From the NCBI GenBank assembly GCA_041603235.1, contig JBFIES010000002.1, positions 542,669 to 606,668 of the forward strand: a stretch of DNA of 64,000 nt, in the 5' to 3' direction. Position numbers and translations under genes: made by a program. The notes under the pieces were generated by a model. It saw nothing but the letters and a program-made list of their open reading frames with translations. It was not told the DNA's origin and did not search any database. The DNA is from Panacagrimonas sp041603235. Lineage in GTDB: Bacteria; Pseudomonadota; Gammaproteobacteria; Nevskiales; Nevskiaceae. Shown here piece by piece: positions 8,782 through 17,975 of the stretch (positions within the stretch are counted from its first letter, which is position 1; every line of letters begins with the position of its first letter).

Positions 8782-10671
8782 GTGCGCGACATCTTCGGCC
8801 CAGATGGCCCGCTGGCGCGCGGCATACCCGGATTCAGACCGCGCGAAGTGCAGGCGCGCATGGCCGAGGAAGTCAGCGCGGCCTTAGAGCAGTCTGAGCT
8901 TCGCCTGATCGAGGCCGGTACGGGTACCGGCAAGACCTTCGCCTATCTGGTTCCGGTGCTGATGGCCGGGTGCAGGGTGATCGTCTCCACCGGCACCAAA
9001 AACCTGCAGGACCAATTGTTTGAGCGCGATCTGCCGCGCCTGCTGGAGGTGCTGCGTGTCCCGGCACGCACGGCCATGCTCAAGGGCCGCAACAATTATC
9101 TGTGTCTGTACCGAATGAAGCGCGCTCAGCAGAGCAGCGCCGGAGCGGCGGATACAAGATTGTCTGATGTTGAGCGCTGGTCGCGCATGACGGACCGCGG
9201 CGAAGTCACCGAACTGGGCCATGTCATTGAAGACGCCCGTTTTCGCAGCAACATCACTTCGACGGCCGACAATTGCCTGGGTTCCAAGTGTTCGGATTTT
9301 CAGGACTGCTTCGTGGTGAAAAGCCGGCGGCAGGCCATGGGCGCCGATCTGGTGGTGGCCAATCACCATGTGTTGCTGTCTGACGTGCTGCTCAAGGAAG
9401 AAGGCTTCGGCGAAATCCTGCCCGGCGCGGATGCGGTTATTGTTGATGAAGCCCACCAGTTACCCGAGCTTGCGGGCCAGTTCTTCGGAACCCGGGTTTC
9501 AACACGCCAGTTGCGCGATCTGGCTGACGATGCGCTCAAGCTGTCAGCGGAGCAGGGCGATGTTCCCGACCTGCACAAGGTGGCGCTGGCCATGGCCAAT
9601 CCGGTAATCCGCCTGGAGTCGAGCCTGGCCGCGCTGCCTGGCCGCATGGAATGCGAAAGATTTCTCGACCGGCATCAGGGCAGCGAGCCGGTGGACGCCG
9701 TGCGCAACGCGCTAGACGATCTGATCCAGGAACTGGAAGCCTGTCGCGAACGCAGCGTGGCATTGGATGCCCTGGCTGGACGCGCCAATCTGGTGTACTC
9801 GCGACTGGCCCTGTGCACGATGGCAGGAGAAGATCAGGACCACGTACGCTGGGTAGAGCCGCAAGGTCGAGGCGGGAGCTTTCATGCCACGCCATTGGAC
9901 CTCGGGCAGGGGTTTTCCCGCGTGTTTTCGGCCCATCCTGGCGCCTGGGTGCTGACGTCTGCGACCTTGTCCGCGGCAGGTGACTTCGCTCATTTCCGGC
10001 GCAACATCGGGGCGGAGCATGCACCGGCACTGGCGCTAGAAAGCCCGTTTGATTACCGCGCGCAAATGCGGCTGCTGCTGCCGGACAAATTGCCAGAGCC
10101 TTCGGCCCCGGACTACTCGCAGAAGGTGGCCGAACTCAGTGCCGAGCTGATCCAGGCCAGCGGCGGCGGCGCCTTTGTTCTGTGTACCAGCCACCGCGCC
10201 TTGCGCCTGATTGCCGATGTGCTGCGTGCGCGCCTGAGCATGCCTGTCCTGGTGCAGGGAGAGGAAGATCGAAGCCGGCTGGTCGAGCGGTTTGCCGCTG
10301 ATGGCAACGCGGTACTGGTGGGGACGCATAGTTTCTGGGAGGGCGTGGACGTGAAAGGGCGAGCCTTGCGTCTTGTGATCATCGACAAGCTGCCGTTTTC
10401 AGCGCCGGGCGATCCGGTCAACGATGCGCGGCAGAACGCCCTTCGCCGGCAGGGCGGGAATCCCTTTGTTGATGTGCAATTGCCCGAGGCCATTGTCAGC
10501 CTGCGTCAGGGCGCTGGCAGGCTCATTCGCGACGAAGCCGATCAGGGCCTTCTGGTGTTGTGTGATCCTCGTCTGCGCAGCAAGGGCTATGGAAAGAAGA
10601 TGCTGGGCGCGCTGCCCGAGATGACCCGCCTCGATAAGCCACAGGCCCTGCAATGGTTGGCGGAGCTGTAG
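8782..10671 (+). CDS. yoaA: ATP-dependent helicase of the YoaA/DinG (XPD-like) family
   Basis: Superfamily 2 DNA helicase with an iron-sulfur cluster. Walker A is EAGTGTGKT (about 43-51). Four cysteines expected to bind the 4Fe-4S cluster are at about 109 and 166-178 (NCLGSKCSDFQDC). The DEAH box VDEAHQLPEL is near 222, and the C-terminal helicase motif QGAGRLIRDEADQG lies near 577. Length 629 is close to E. coli YoaA (636). The start is GTG at 8782, 7 bases after the lipoprotein stop; an ATG at 8778 is in another frame. YoaA acts with the pol III chi subunit in damage tolerance in E. coli; that role here is by homology. Confidence 0.9.
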   Translation: MRDIFGPDGPLARGIPGFRPREVQARMAEEVSAALEQSELRLIEAGTGTGKTFAYLVPVLMAGCRVIVSTGTKNLQDQLFERDLPRLLEVLRVPARTAMLKGRNNYLCLYRMKRAQQSSAGAADTRLSDVERWSRMTDRGEVTELGHVIEDARFRSNITSTADNCLGSKCSDFQDCFVVKSRRQAMGADLVVANHHVLLSDVLLKEEGFGEILPGADAVIVDEAHQLPELAGQFFGTRVSTRQLRDLADDALKLSAEQGDVPDLHKVALAMANPVIRLESSLAALPGRMECERFLDRHQGSEPVDAVRNALDDLIQELEACRERSVALDALAGRANLVYSRLALCTMAGEDQDHVRWVEPQGRGGSFHATPLDLGQGFSRVFSAHPGAWVLTSATLSAAGDFAHFRRNIGAEHAPALALESPFDYRAQMRLLLPDKLPEPSAPDYSQKVAELSAELIQASGGGAFVLCTSHRALRLIADVLRARLSMPVLVQGEEDRSRLVERFAADGNAVLVGTHSFWEGVDVKGRALRLVIIDKLPFSAPGDPVNDARQNALRRQGGNPFVDVQLPEAIVSLRQGAGRLIRDEADQGLLVLCDPRLRSKGYGKKMLGALPEMTRLDKPQALQWLAEL

Positions 10672-10720
10672 GACACTGTTGGTCGCTCGCTATTAATTTC
10701 CAAGTTCGATACTGATCCCC

Positions 10721-11431
10721 ATGCGCCTTCTGAGTCTGGATACCGCCACTGAAGCCTGTTCTGCGGCCCTGCTGTGCGACGGTCAGGTGACCGAGCGCTT
10801 CGAAGTCACGGGCCGAGGACATACAGCCATGATGCTGCCGATGGTCCATGGACTGATGCGCGACGCCGGTGTGGCCTTTTCTGACCTCGATGGGCTGGTC
10901 TGTGGTGTGGGGCCCGGCAGCTTTGCCGGCGTGAGAATCGGCACGGGTTTCATCAAGGGGCTGGCGCTGGCGCTGGATAAGCCGGTGGTTGCAGTCAGTT
11001 CACTGGCGATGCTGGCGCAGGGCAGCATCGAGCAGGGCGCGGACAAGGTGCTGGCCGCAATCGACGCGCGGATGGAGGAAATCTATATCGGCGCGTACGA
11101 GCGCGACGCCGCCGGACTTGCACGCAGCGTCTCGGATGCTCAGGTGGTGGCACCCGAGAATCTGAGTCTGCCGAACCTGCCTGAAGGCATCTGGCAAGGC
11201 GCAGGAACGGGCTGGGGCCGGTATCGCGCGCAAATTTGCAGTCGCCTGGGCCTTGAGGTGGTTGATGTTCAACCCGAAGCCCTGCCGCGTGCCTCAAACG
11301 CGCTCAAGCTGGCGGCCCCGGCTTTTGAAACAGGAGACACGCTGCGCTCCGACGAGCTGGCACCGGTGTATTTGCGCAACAAGGTGGCGCTGACCCTGAT
11401 TGAGCAGTTGGCACGCAAAAAAACTTCCTAG
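10721..11431 (+). CDS. tsaB: tRNA threonylcarbamoyladenosine biosynthesis protein TsaB
   Basis: Partner of TsaD and TsaE in making the t6A modification of ANN-decoding tRNAs. The actin-like ASKHA N-terminus is plain (LSLDTATEACSAALL), with the family motif GVGPGSFAGVRIG near residue 65. Length 236 is close to E. coli TsaB (231). The start ATG at 10721 follows a short 49-base gap after the helicase gene. In E. coli tsaB (yeaZ) also lies beside yoaA, so the neighbourhood is conserved. Confidence 0.94.
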   Translation: MRLLSLDTATEACSAALLCDGQVTERFEVTGRGHTAMMLPMVHGLMRDAGVAFSDLDGLVCGVGPGSFAGVRIGTGFIKGLALALDKPVVAVSSLAMLAQGSIEQGADKVLAAIDARMEEIYIGAYERDAAGLARSVSDAQVVAPENLSLPNLPEGIWQGAGTGWGRYRAQICSRLGLEVVDVQPEALPRASNALKLAAPAFETGDTLRSDELAPVYLRNKVALTLIEQLARKKTS

Positions 11432-11550
11432 AATCACGCCGGATCCATGGCAGGCATTTCGCGCTTAGTTTTAAGGGTTTTATCGCAGCCGCGAACGAAT
11501 GTCTGGGCAGCGTTTACGCTGTGATCGCGAGTCGCTGTGCCAGCGGCTTG

Positions 11551-11580
11551 CTGAAACCTGAGCGGCAAATCGAGGATAAT
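11551..11580 (+). promoter_or_regulatory. Probable promoter of the 4.5S RNA gene
   Basis: A GATAAT -10 box at 11575-11580 sits 7 bases before the first base of the RNA. CTGAAA at 11551-11556 lies 18 bases upstream and matches four of six positions of a -35 box. Seen in sequence; promoter activity is inferred. Confidence 0.55.
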
Positions 11581-11587
11581 CGCCGCT

Positions 11588-11690
11588 GGTCCGCGTCGGC
11601 TTCCCGCGACGGAAAACCGTGAACCCCGCCAGGCCCGGAAGGGAGCAACGGCAGCGGTAGCCCGGGTGCCGGGGTCAGCTGACGCGGGCC
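11588..11690 (+). ncRNA. ffs: Signal recognition particle RNA, small bacterial type (4.5S RNA)
   Basis: RNA of the signal recognition particle; binds Ffh and FtsY for membrane targeting. The conserved apical part is present: GAACCCCGCCAGGCCCGG, then GGAAGGGAGCAACGGCAGC and GGTGCCGGGGTCAGCTG, which form the symmetric and asymmetric Ffh-binding loops. The ends pair as a 14-bp stem (11588-11601 with 11677-11690, starting GGTCCGCGTCGG), which fixes the mature limits at about 103 nt. Confidence 0.95.
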
Positions 11691-12052
11691 TTCTCGTTCT
11701 CCCAAAGCAACATTTTTCTGATCGGCAAATTGCCGGAAAGGTGAGACGAGCAGGCCAAACATCATGGATGTCGCTCTTGGCACCCGCTATCAGCTTCTGA
11801 TTCGGCTTTCCACTATTTCTGGCATTAAGCTTGAAGAATCAGAAGCTTGTAAGTGTTGTCCACAGGCAATGCGCAAAGACGCTCACAGGCCTTGGCCTCG
11901 CGGCCATATCGACCGGGCGGTCGGCCAGACGAGCCAAGCTGCTGATTGAAAACCCCTTGGCCCGAGCGCCAATTGGAATTCTTGGCAGCTTGCGCCACTA
12001 GGCCCAATCTTGGCCCGCCACTGCCACTCGTGGCTTGAATCCGACTACCGCA
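11691..12052. other. Gene-free stretch between 4.5S RNA and the AAA ATPase gene
   Basis: No convincing protein gene is seen in these 362 bases. Short open frames lack ribosome sites and family resemblance. It contains a 13-base palindrome (CGGCAAATTGCCG, 11723-11735) and the long inverted repeat at 11792-11847 listed separately. It could hold a small RNA or the regulatory region of the ATPase gene. Confidence 0.6.
11792..11847. repeat. Perfect 12-bp inverted repeat with 32-base loop
   Basis: AGCTTCTGATTC (11792-11803) and its exact reverse complement GAATCAGAAGCT (11836-11847) flank 32 bases. Any transcript would fold into a stable hairpin. There is no T-run after it, so a simple terminator is unlikely. 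Function unknown. Confidence 0.8.
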
Positions 12053-14074
12053 ATGATGGAACCGTTTGAACAGCGCATCGTCCTGACCTGGGCCGCCCAC
12101 CTGGCAACCCGGCTGGAGCGCCATCGCTGGGCGCAGGAAGGCCTACTTCGTTTTCTGGAAGACGAGGCCGGACAACTCAAGATCAACCTGGGCGAGAAGC
12201 CCGCCAAGCTCAAGGCCGATGAGTTGCTTCGCATTCTGAAGAAGCGCCTGGGCATGCTCACCAACGCCCGGGCGGGCACGCTGGAACTCAACCTGCAGGC
12301 TGTTGCACGCCTGCTCAAGCTCAACACGGCGGAAAAGAAAGTCATGGGCATGCTGGTCCGCGCCCGTGTCACGCCTCAGGTTGAAGATCTCTTTGAAACC
12401 CTGGAACTGGACGAGCTCCGTATCGGCGACAGCGGCGTCATCACCCTGTTGTCCACCATGCTCGGCCTGTCTCGAAGTGAAGTGGTCAATGCCATTTCGC
12501 GACGCGGCAGACTGATTTCCAGCGGTCTGTTTACCACCGACTATCGATCAGACTGCGAGCCTCTGGCGGCGCTGACTGGCTTCCTTCAGTCGCAGGGTGC
12601 GCCGGTGAAGGATGTACGCGCCGCGCTTCTGGGTGAGTCGCTGACGCATCATCTGGATTGGGAGGACTACGATCATCTGCGCGCGGACCGTGAGCTGGCG
12701 GCGACCTTGCTGCAGCGCGCCGTGAGCGAGCGCGCCAACGGCATCCATGTTTTGCTCTACGGGCCGCCAGGCACCGGCAAGACCGAATTCTGCAAGACGC
12801 TCGCTGCCAGGCTCGGCCTGAAGATTTACGGGGTCGGGCAGTCTGACGACCATGGCGAAGAACCTTCGCGTGATCAGCGCATGGGGGCTTTTCGACTGTC
12901 GCAGAAATTATTGGAAAGCCAGAACGACGCCCTGTTGTTGTTCGACGAGGCCGAGGACATGCTGCACAGCGAGATGGATGTGCTGGGCGATGGCGATCGC
13001 GGTGGATACGGATCACGCGTTTTCATGCACCGCCTGTTCGAGCAGACCCCGGTGCCGACCTTGTGGACCGTCAACGACCCCGGTGCCCTCGGACCTTCCG
13101 TGCTTCGGCGCATGACCTACGCGATCGAAATGAAGGTGCCGCCGGCGCGCGTGCGCGAACGGGTCTGGCAGCGGCTTCTGGACAGGGAACAAGTGCAGAT
13201 TCCCGCGGAAGAAGTTCGCCGTCTGGCTGAGGATTTTGACACCGCACCGGCCGTGGCAGCCGGCGCCGTGCGCTCCGCGCGGCTGACCAGTGGCGGGTTT
13301 AACGACATCCGGCGCGCCGTGCATTCCATCGACAAGGTCATGCGTGGAAGCGAAGCGCCGCCAAAATCAGCGCCAAGCGTGCGTTATGAGCCCGCTCTGA
13401 TTCACGCCGATCACGATCTGGCACAGCTGCGCGACCGTTTGCTGGGCATTGATACCCGGGCATTTTCCATGTGCCTGTATGGTCCTCCGGGTACGGGCAA
13501 GTCCGCTTATGTGCGATGGCTGGCGCATGAGCTGGGACTGGAAGTGATCCAGAAGCGAGCCTCAGACCTGCTTTCAAAATGGGTGGGCGAGAACGAGCGC
13601 AACATTGCCCAGGCGTTTGCCGAAGCCCGTGACAGCGGAGCTTTCCTGATCTTTGATGAGGCCGATTCCTTGCTCGGTGACCGGCGCAATGCGCAGCAGG
13701 GCTGGGAGATCAGTCAGGTCAATGAAATGCTGACCTGGATGGAGTCCCATGAACTGCCGTTTGCCTGCATCACCAACCTCATGGGACATCTGGACGAAGC
13801 TGCACTGCGCCGTTTCTCTTTCAAGGTACGCTTTGATTTTCTCAAGCCCGCGCAGCGCGATCAGGCGTTCGAGCATTATTTTGGCTTGGCGCCGCCGGCA
13901 GGTGTGAGCGAACTGGAAACCCTGACCCCCGGAGACTATGCCGTGGTCAAGAATCGCGCACGCCTGCTCGGAACCGACGCTGATCCGATGGAACTGCTGC
14001 GCATGTTGCGCCAGGAAGTGACGGTGAAACCGCAACGTGGGCGGCAGATCGGGTTTCGGGCCGCGTTGCAATAA
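12053..14074 (+). CDS. Tandem AAA ATPase (two AAA modules) of unknown role
   Basis: A cytoplasmic ATPase with an N-terminal region of about 230 residues of unrecognised helical sequence and two AAA modules. Module 1 has Walker A GPPGTGKTE (about 236) and Walker B LLLFDEAEDM (about 296). Module 2 has Walker A GPPGTGKSA (about 476) and Walker B FLIFDEADSL (about 532). Both have arginine-rich ends compatible with arginine fingers. The layout resembles CDC48-like remodellers but is not FtsH, ClpA or Lon; no protease domain is visible. ATGs at 12053 and 12056 are the likely start; a TTG at 12035 would add 6 residues. It stands alone between ffs and dnaX. Protein or complex remodelling is inferred from the domain family only. 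Confidence 0.8.
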   Translation: MMEPFEQRIVLTWAAHLATRLERHRWAQEGLLRFLEDEAGQLKINLGEKPAKLKADELLRILKKRLGMLTNARAGTLELNLQAVARLLKLNTAEKKVMGMLVRARVTPQVEDLFETLELDELRIGDSGVITLLSTMLGLSRSEVVNAISRRGRLISSGLFTTDYRSDCEPLAALTGFLQSQGAPVKDVRAALLGESLTHHLDWEDYDHLRADRELAATLLQRAVSERANGIHVLLYGPPGTGKTEFCKTLAARLGLKIYGVGQSDDHGEEPSRDQRMGAFRLSQKLLESQNDALLLFDEAEDMLHSEMDVLGDGDRGGYGSRVFMHRLFEQTPVPTLWTVNDPGALGPSVLRRMTYAIEMKVPPARVRERVWQRLLDREQVQIPAEEVRRLAEDFDTAPAVAAGAVRSARLTSGGFNDIRRAVHSIDKVMRGSEAPPKSAPSVRYEPALIHADHDLAQLRDRLLGIDTRAFSMCLYGPPGTGKSAYVRWLAHELGLEVIQKRASDLLSKWVGENERNIAQAFAEARDSGAFLIFDEADSLLGDRRNAQQGWEISQVNEMLTWMESHELPFACITNLMGHLDEAALRRFSFKVRFDFLKPAQRDQAFEHYFGLAPPAGVSELETLTPGDYAVVKNRARLLGTDADPMELLRMLRQEVTVKPQRGRQIGFRAALQ

Positions 14075-14163
14075 CGTTGGCGAGCCGCAGCCATCGCAAA
14101 GCTGGTCGCGCGCCGCCCAGTGGGTGACAATTGTCGGCTCATGCTGAGCCTCTCGCCAAACCA

Positions 14164-15822
14164 ATGAGCTATCTCGCCCTGGCCCGCAAGTGGCGGCCGC
14201 GTACCTTTGCCGATGTCATGGGGCAGGATCATGTGGTCAAGGCCCTCAGCCACGCTCTGGATGGCGACAAGCTGCATCCGGCGATCCTGCTCACTGGCAC
14301 CCGCGGTGTCGGCAAAACCACCCTGGCTCGCATCGTTTCCAAGGGGCTGAACTGCGAAACCGGGGTATCTGCGCAGCCTTGCGGCACCTGCAGCGCCTGT
14401 CAGGAAGTCAATGACGGTCGATTCGTGGACTTGCTTGAAATCGACGCCGCCAGTAATACCGGCGTTGACAACGTACGTGAGCTGATTGACAACAGTCAGT
14501 ACTCGCCAGCCCGTGGACGCTACAAGATCTACCTGATTGACGAAGTTCACATGCTTTCCAAAAGCGCCTTCAACGCCTTGTTGAAGACGTTGGAAGAGCC
14601 GCCGCCGCATGTGAAATTCATTCTCGCAACCACCGATCCACAAAAGCTGCCAATCACGGTGCTCAGCCGCTGCCTTCAATTCAATTTGAAGCGGCTGCCG
14701 GTCAGCGTGATCCGCGATCAGCTCTCGCGCGTGCTCGAACAGGAAGGCATCGACTTTGAGCCCGGCGCGGTCAACGAGATTGCCCGTGCTGCAGATGGCT
14801 CGATGCGCGACGGATTATCGCTGGTGGATCAGGCCATCGCCTTTGCCGGCGGTGCCAGACTGGAGCGCGGCCCGATCGAGGACATGCTCGGTACTTCTGG
14901 CCGCCAGGTTCTATACACCCTGTTGGGCGCGGTGTCCTCCGGTGATGGAGAGGCGCTGCTCGAAGGTATTTCCCAGCTGGAAACCCGTGCGCCCGATTAT
15001 TTCGCGCTGCTTAATGACCTTGCCGCTTATGTGCAGAGAATTGCGGTGCTGCTCGCACTGCCCGGCGCGCGAAGTGAAGACGACGACGAAGAGCTGCTTG
15101 CGCTGACAGAACACATCAGCGCCGAAGATGCGCAGCTCTACTACCAGATTGCGGTCAGCGGCCGTCGCGACCTGCCGTGGGCTCCGGACCCACGCAGCGG
15201 TTTTGAAATGACACTGCTGCGCATGCTCCTGTTTCGGCCAGATGATGGCGGTTCGGGCCCTGCCCGGAGCGGGTCAGGGTCGGTATCGAGCGGACAAGCC
15301 AGGAGCGGTGCATCAGAATCGAGCGCAGCGAAGCCAGCCTCTAGCGCTAAAGCGGCCCAACGCCCCACAGTGGAAGCCAGGACACAGCCGCCGGAACCAC
15401 CCGCCGCCGCCGAGCCTCCCGCAGCACCGCCAGCAGATCTGCCATGGTCCGAGCGCATTGACACACTCGGTCTCGACGCGGGCACGCGCCAGCTTGCGCG
15501 GCAGTGTGTCTGGGACGGGCATCAGGGTAATCACATCAAGTTGCGTCTCGCTGAGTCCGCTCGTTTTTTGCTGAACAAGACTCGTCAGGACCAGATTGAA
15601 GCCGGTTTGCAGGCCCAGTTCGGGGCTTCAGTGCAATTGAAGATTGAGCTGGACCGGACCGCTGAAGAAGAGATGACGCCTGCGCAGGCCGCTGAGGCAG
15701 AGGCTAGAAGGGCGCAGGCGGAGCTGATCGACAGCGTCACGAACGATCCGGTCGTCAGTGCGTTTCGCGAACAGTTCGGCGCCAGTGTGCGGCCCGGATC
15801 GATTCAGCCGAAGACGCACTAG
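14164..15822 (+). CDS. dnaX: DNA polymerase III subunit gamma/tau
   Basis: Clamp-loader ATPase of the replicative polymerase. The start is the ATG at 14164, giving the family opening MSYLALARKWRPRTF; an in-frame TTG upstream is not needed. Walker A GTRGVGKTT is near residue 44, zinc cysteines lie at about 62-78 (PCGTCSAC), Walker B LIDEVHML near 122, and the sensor SRC motif (LSRCLQF) near 166. A Pro/Ala/Ser-rich linker covers about 360-425, then a tau-type C-terminal domain. At 552 residues it is shorter than E. coli tau (643). No A-rich slippery heptamer is seen near the linker, so a separate gamma form is not obvious. Confidence 0.95.
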   Translation: MSYLALARKWRPRTFADVMGQDHVVKALSHALDGDKLHPAILLTGTRGVGKTTLARIVSKGLNCETGVSAQPCGTCSACQEVNDGRFVDLLEIDAASNTGVDNVRELIDNSQYSPARGRYKIYLIDEVHMLSKSAFNALLKTLEEPPPHVKFILATTDPQKLPITVLSRCLQFNLKRLPVSVIRDQLSRVLEQEGIDFEPGAVNEIARAADGSMRDGLSLVDQAIAFAGGARLERGPIEDMLGTSGRQVLYTLLGAVSSGDGEALLEGISQLETRAPDYFALLNDLAAYVQRIAVLLALPGARSEDDDEELLALTEHISAEDAQLYYQIAVSGRRDLPWAPDPRSGFEMTLLRMLLFRPDDGGSGPARSGSGSVSSGQARSGASESSAAKPASSAKAAQRPTVEARTQPPEPPAAAEPPAAPPADLPWSERIDTLGLDAGTRQLARQCVWDGHQGNHIKLRLAESARFLLNKTRQDQIEAGLQAQFGASVQLKIELDRTAEEEMTPAQAAEAEARRAQAELIDSVTNDPVVSAFREQFGASVRPGSIQPKTH

Positions 15823-15869
15823 ACACATTTCACATCAATCCACTCAACACAATAGAAGAGAGACAAGGC

Positions 15870-16193
15870 ATGAAAGGCGGACTTGGCCAGATGATGCAGC
15901 AGGCCCAAAAAATGCAGGAAAAACTCAAGGCAGCGCAGGAAGAGATCGCGGTCATGCAGGTGCAGGGCGAATCCGGCGCAGGCATGGTCAAGGTCACGCT
16001 GGACGGACGCCACCAGGCCCGCAAGGTTGAGATCAATCCGGCGGCAATGGGTGAGGACAAGGAATTTCTCGAGGATCTGATTGCAGCGGCAATCAACGAT
16101 GCGGTCCAGAAGGTCGAGAAGGCCACGCAGGAAAAAATGGCGACAGTGACGGGCGGAATGAACCTGCCGCCCGGTCTGAACCTCGGCATCTGA
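15870..16193 (+). CDS. ybaB: Nucleoid-associated protein of the YbaB/EbfC family
   Basis: Small DNA-binding dimer of 107 residues with the family pattern: MMQQAQKMQEKLKAAQEEI at the N-terminus, then GMVKVTLDG and a C-terminal helix rich in Glu/Lys. It follows dnaX by 47 bases after the purine-rich leader AGAAGAGAGACAAGG. In most gammaproteobacteria recR comes next; here a transporter gene takes that place. Confidence 0.95.
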   Translation: MKGGLGQMMQQAQKMQEKLKAAQEEIAVMQVQGESGAGMVKVTLDGRHQARKVEINPAAMGEDKEFLEDLIAAAINDAVQKVEKATQEKMATVTGGMNLPPGLNLGI

Positions 16194-16213
16194 ATGCGCA
16201 AGGTCTGCGCAGC

Positions 16214-16546
16214 GTGAACGGTTGGCTGGCGCTGAGTATTGCCATTGTTGCGGAAGTGATTGCGACGTCTGCGCTCAATATGTCCAATGGCATGAGCCGA
16301 TGGTTGCCGGCGAGCATTGTGGTGGTGGGGTACGCCACGGCCTTCTGGTTTCTGGGGCAGTGTCTTAAAACAATTCCAGTGGGAATCGCTTACGGCGTGT
16401 GGGCCGGTGTCGGCATCGTGCTCATCGCCTTGATCGGCTGGATCGTGTTCAAACAGGCGCTGGATATGGCAGCGATGCTGGGCATTGGTCTGATCATTTC
16501 CGGGGTAGTGGTGATACAGGTGTTTTCAGATATGACAGAACGATGA
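16214..16546 (+). CDS. Small multidrug resistance (SMR) family transporter, EmrE-like
   Basis: Four-helix inner-membrane drug/proton antiporter of 110 residues. The essential glutamate is Glu14 (VAEVIATS) and the conserved tryptophan is Trp63 (GVWAGVGIVLI), numbered exactly as in EmrE. The GTG at 16214 gives this register. The gene lies 20 bases after ybaB and overlaps cysG by 4 bases (ATGA). It might export quaternary cations or guanidinium; the sequence alone does not decide between the Qac and Gdx subtypes, though it looks closer to EmrE. Confidence 0.9.
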   Translation: MNGWLALSIAIVAEVIATSALNMSNGMSRWLPASIVVVGYATAFWFLGQCLKTIPVGIAYGVWAGVGIVLIALIGWIVFKQALDMAAMLGIGLIISGVVVIQVFSDMTER

Positions 16547-17943
16547 GCAGCGCAAAGCTCTACTACCCGCTGTTCACCGATTTGAGCGGCCTGCCCGTGC
16601 TGATCGTGGGTGGCGGCGAAGTTGCAGCACGGAAAATCCGGTTGCTGCTGGACGCGGGCGCTGTGCCGCGCATCGTTGCACGCGAGATCAACGAAGAACT
16701 GCAATCCCTGGTTAATGAAGGGCGCGCTGAGCATATTGGTAGCGCGTTCGCAGAATCCCAGTTGGCGCAGTGCAGGTTGGTCATCGCCGCGAGTGATGAC
16801 GCTGTACTCAATCAGCATGTGGCGGAGTGTTCCGAGCGAGAAAGATTGTTCTGCAATGTCGTGGACGACGCGCAGGCCAGTCGCTTTATCACGCCATCCA
16901 TGGTGACGCGTCCGCCGATCACGGTTGCCATTTCTACCGGCGGCGCAGCGCCTGTGCTTGCACGCCGTCTGCGGGAACGCATCGAAACCCTGCTGCCGGC
17001 GGCCTATGGTCGAGTTGCGGCATTCATGGAGCGTCATCGCGAGCGGGTCAAGCAGCTGCCGGTCGATGCACGCCGCCAGTTGTGGGAAGACTTTCTGGAC
17101 GGTACCGGTCCTGAGCGCCTGCTCGCTGGTGACGAAGTGGCGGCGGTTTTCGAGATTGAAAGCCTGCTCCAAGGCGCCAAACCCAGCGGCGAGGTTTACC
17201 TGGTGGGAGCAGGTCCGGGCGATCCGGATTTGCTGACCTTTCGAGCGCTGCGCCTGATGCAGCAATGCGATGTGGTCTTGTACGACGCGCTGATCTCTCC
17301 GGAGATTCTCAATCTGGTCCGACGCGATGCTGAGAGAGTCTACGTCGGCAAGCGCCGTGCCAAGCACACGCTGCCGCAGGAAGAAATCAATTCGGAATTG
17401 GTGCGTTACGCACAGCAGGGCAAGCGCGTCCTGCGTCTGAAGGGGGGTGATCCCTTTATTTTTGGACGCGGCGGCGAAGAGATTGACGAACTGGCCGCAG
17501 CCGGCATTAACTTTCAGGTTGTGCCTGGGGTGACCGCCGCCAATGGATGCGCGGCCTATTCGGGCATTCCACTGACCCATCGAGACTACTCACAAAGCTG
17601 CATCTTCGTGACCGGGCACCGCAGCAAGGATGGTGTTCTGGATCTGCACTGGGATGCACTTGCGCGTCCAAGCCAGACGGTTGTGATCTACATGGGCCGC
17701 ACTGCCTTGCCGGAACTCTGCACGCAGATGATCGCTCATGGTCTGCCTGCAGACTGGCCCGCTGCGATGATCGGGCAGGGCACCACGCGGTCGCAGCAGG
17801 TCATTGCCGGAACGCTGACCAGCCTCCCCGAACTCGTCGCCAATCGCGACGACATTGATGGCGCCAGTCTGGTCATCGTGGGCGAAGTGGTGAAACTTCG
17901 TGATCGACTGAAATGGTTTTCACCGCCGGCTCCTGACGCGTAA
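16543..17943 (+). CDS. cysG: Siroheme synthase CysG (dehydrogenase/ferrochelatase plus uroporphyrinogen-III methyltransferase)
   Basis: Makes siroheme, the cofactor of sulfite and nitrite reductases, from uroporphyrinogen III. The N-terminal NAD-dependent dehydrogenase/chelatase part has GGGEVAARKIRLLL at about 20-33. The SAM-dependent methyltransferase part starts near residue 215, with LVGAGPGDPDLLT, then KGGDPFIFGRGGEE and SGIPLTHRDYSQS. The start is the ATG at 16543 overlapping the transporter stop, giving 466 residues against 457 in E. coli. Confidence 0.95.
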   Translation: MSSAKLYYPLFTDLSGLPVLIVGGGEVAARKIRLLLDAGAVPRIVAREINEELQSLVNEGRAEHIGSAFAESQLAQCRLVIAASDDAVLNQHVAECSERERLFCNVVDDAQASRFITPSMVTRPPITVAISTGGAAPVLARRLRERIETLLPAAYGRVAAFMERHRERVKQLPVDARRQLWEDFLDGTGPERLLAGDEVAAVFEIESLLQGAKPSGEVYLVGAGPGDPDLLTFRALRLMQQCDVVLYDALISPEILNLVRRDAERVYVGKRRAKHTLPQEEINSELVRYAQQGKRVLRLKGGDPFIFGRGGEEIDELAAAGINFQVVPGVTAANGCAAYSGIPLTHRDYSQSCIFVTGHRSKDGVLDLHWDALARPSQTVVIYMGRTALPELCTQMIAHGLPADWPAAMIGQGTTRSQQVIAGTLTSLPELVANRDDIDGASLVIVGEVVKLRDRLKWFSPPAPDA

Positions 17944-17975
17944 AAGACGCGCCCCTTGCTGGAGTGGCGGGTCGC

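Noticed and set aside
11764..11949. Small reading frame after the 4.5S RNA
   Set aside because: It runs through the inverted repeat, lacks a ribosome site and shows no protein-like pattern.
15200..15450. Programmed frameshift site in dnaX giving a gamma subunit
   Set aside because: No A-AAA-AAG or similar slippery run with a downstream stem is visible near the linker.
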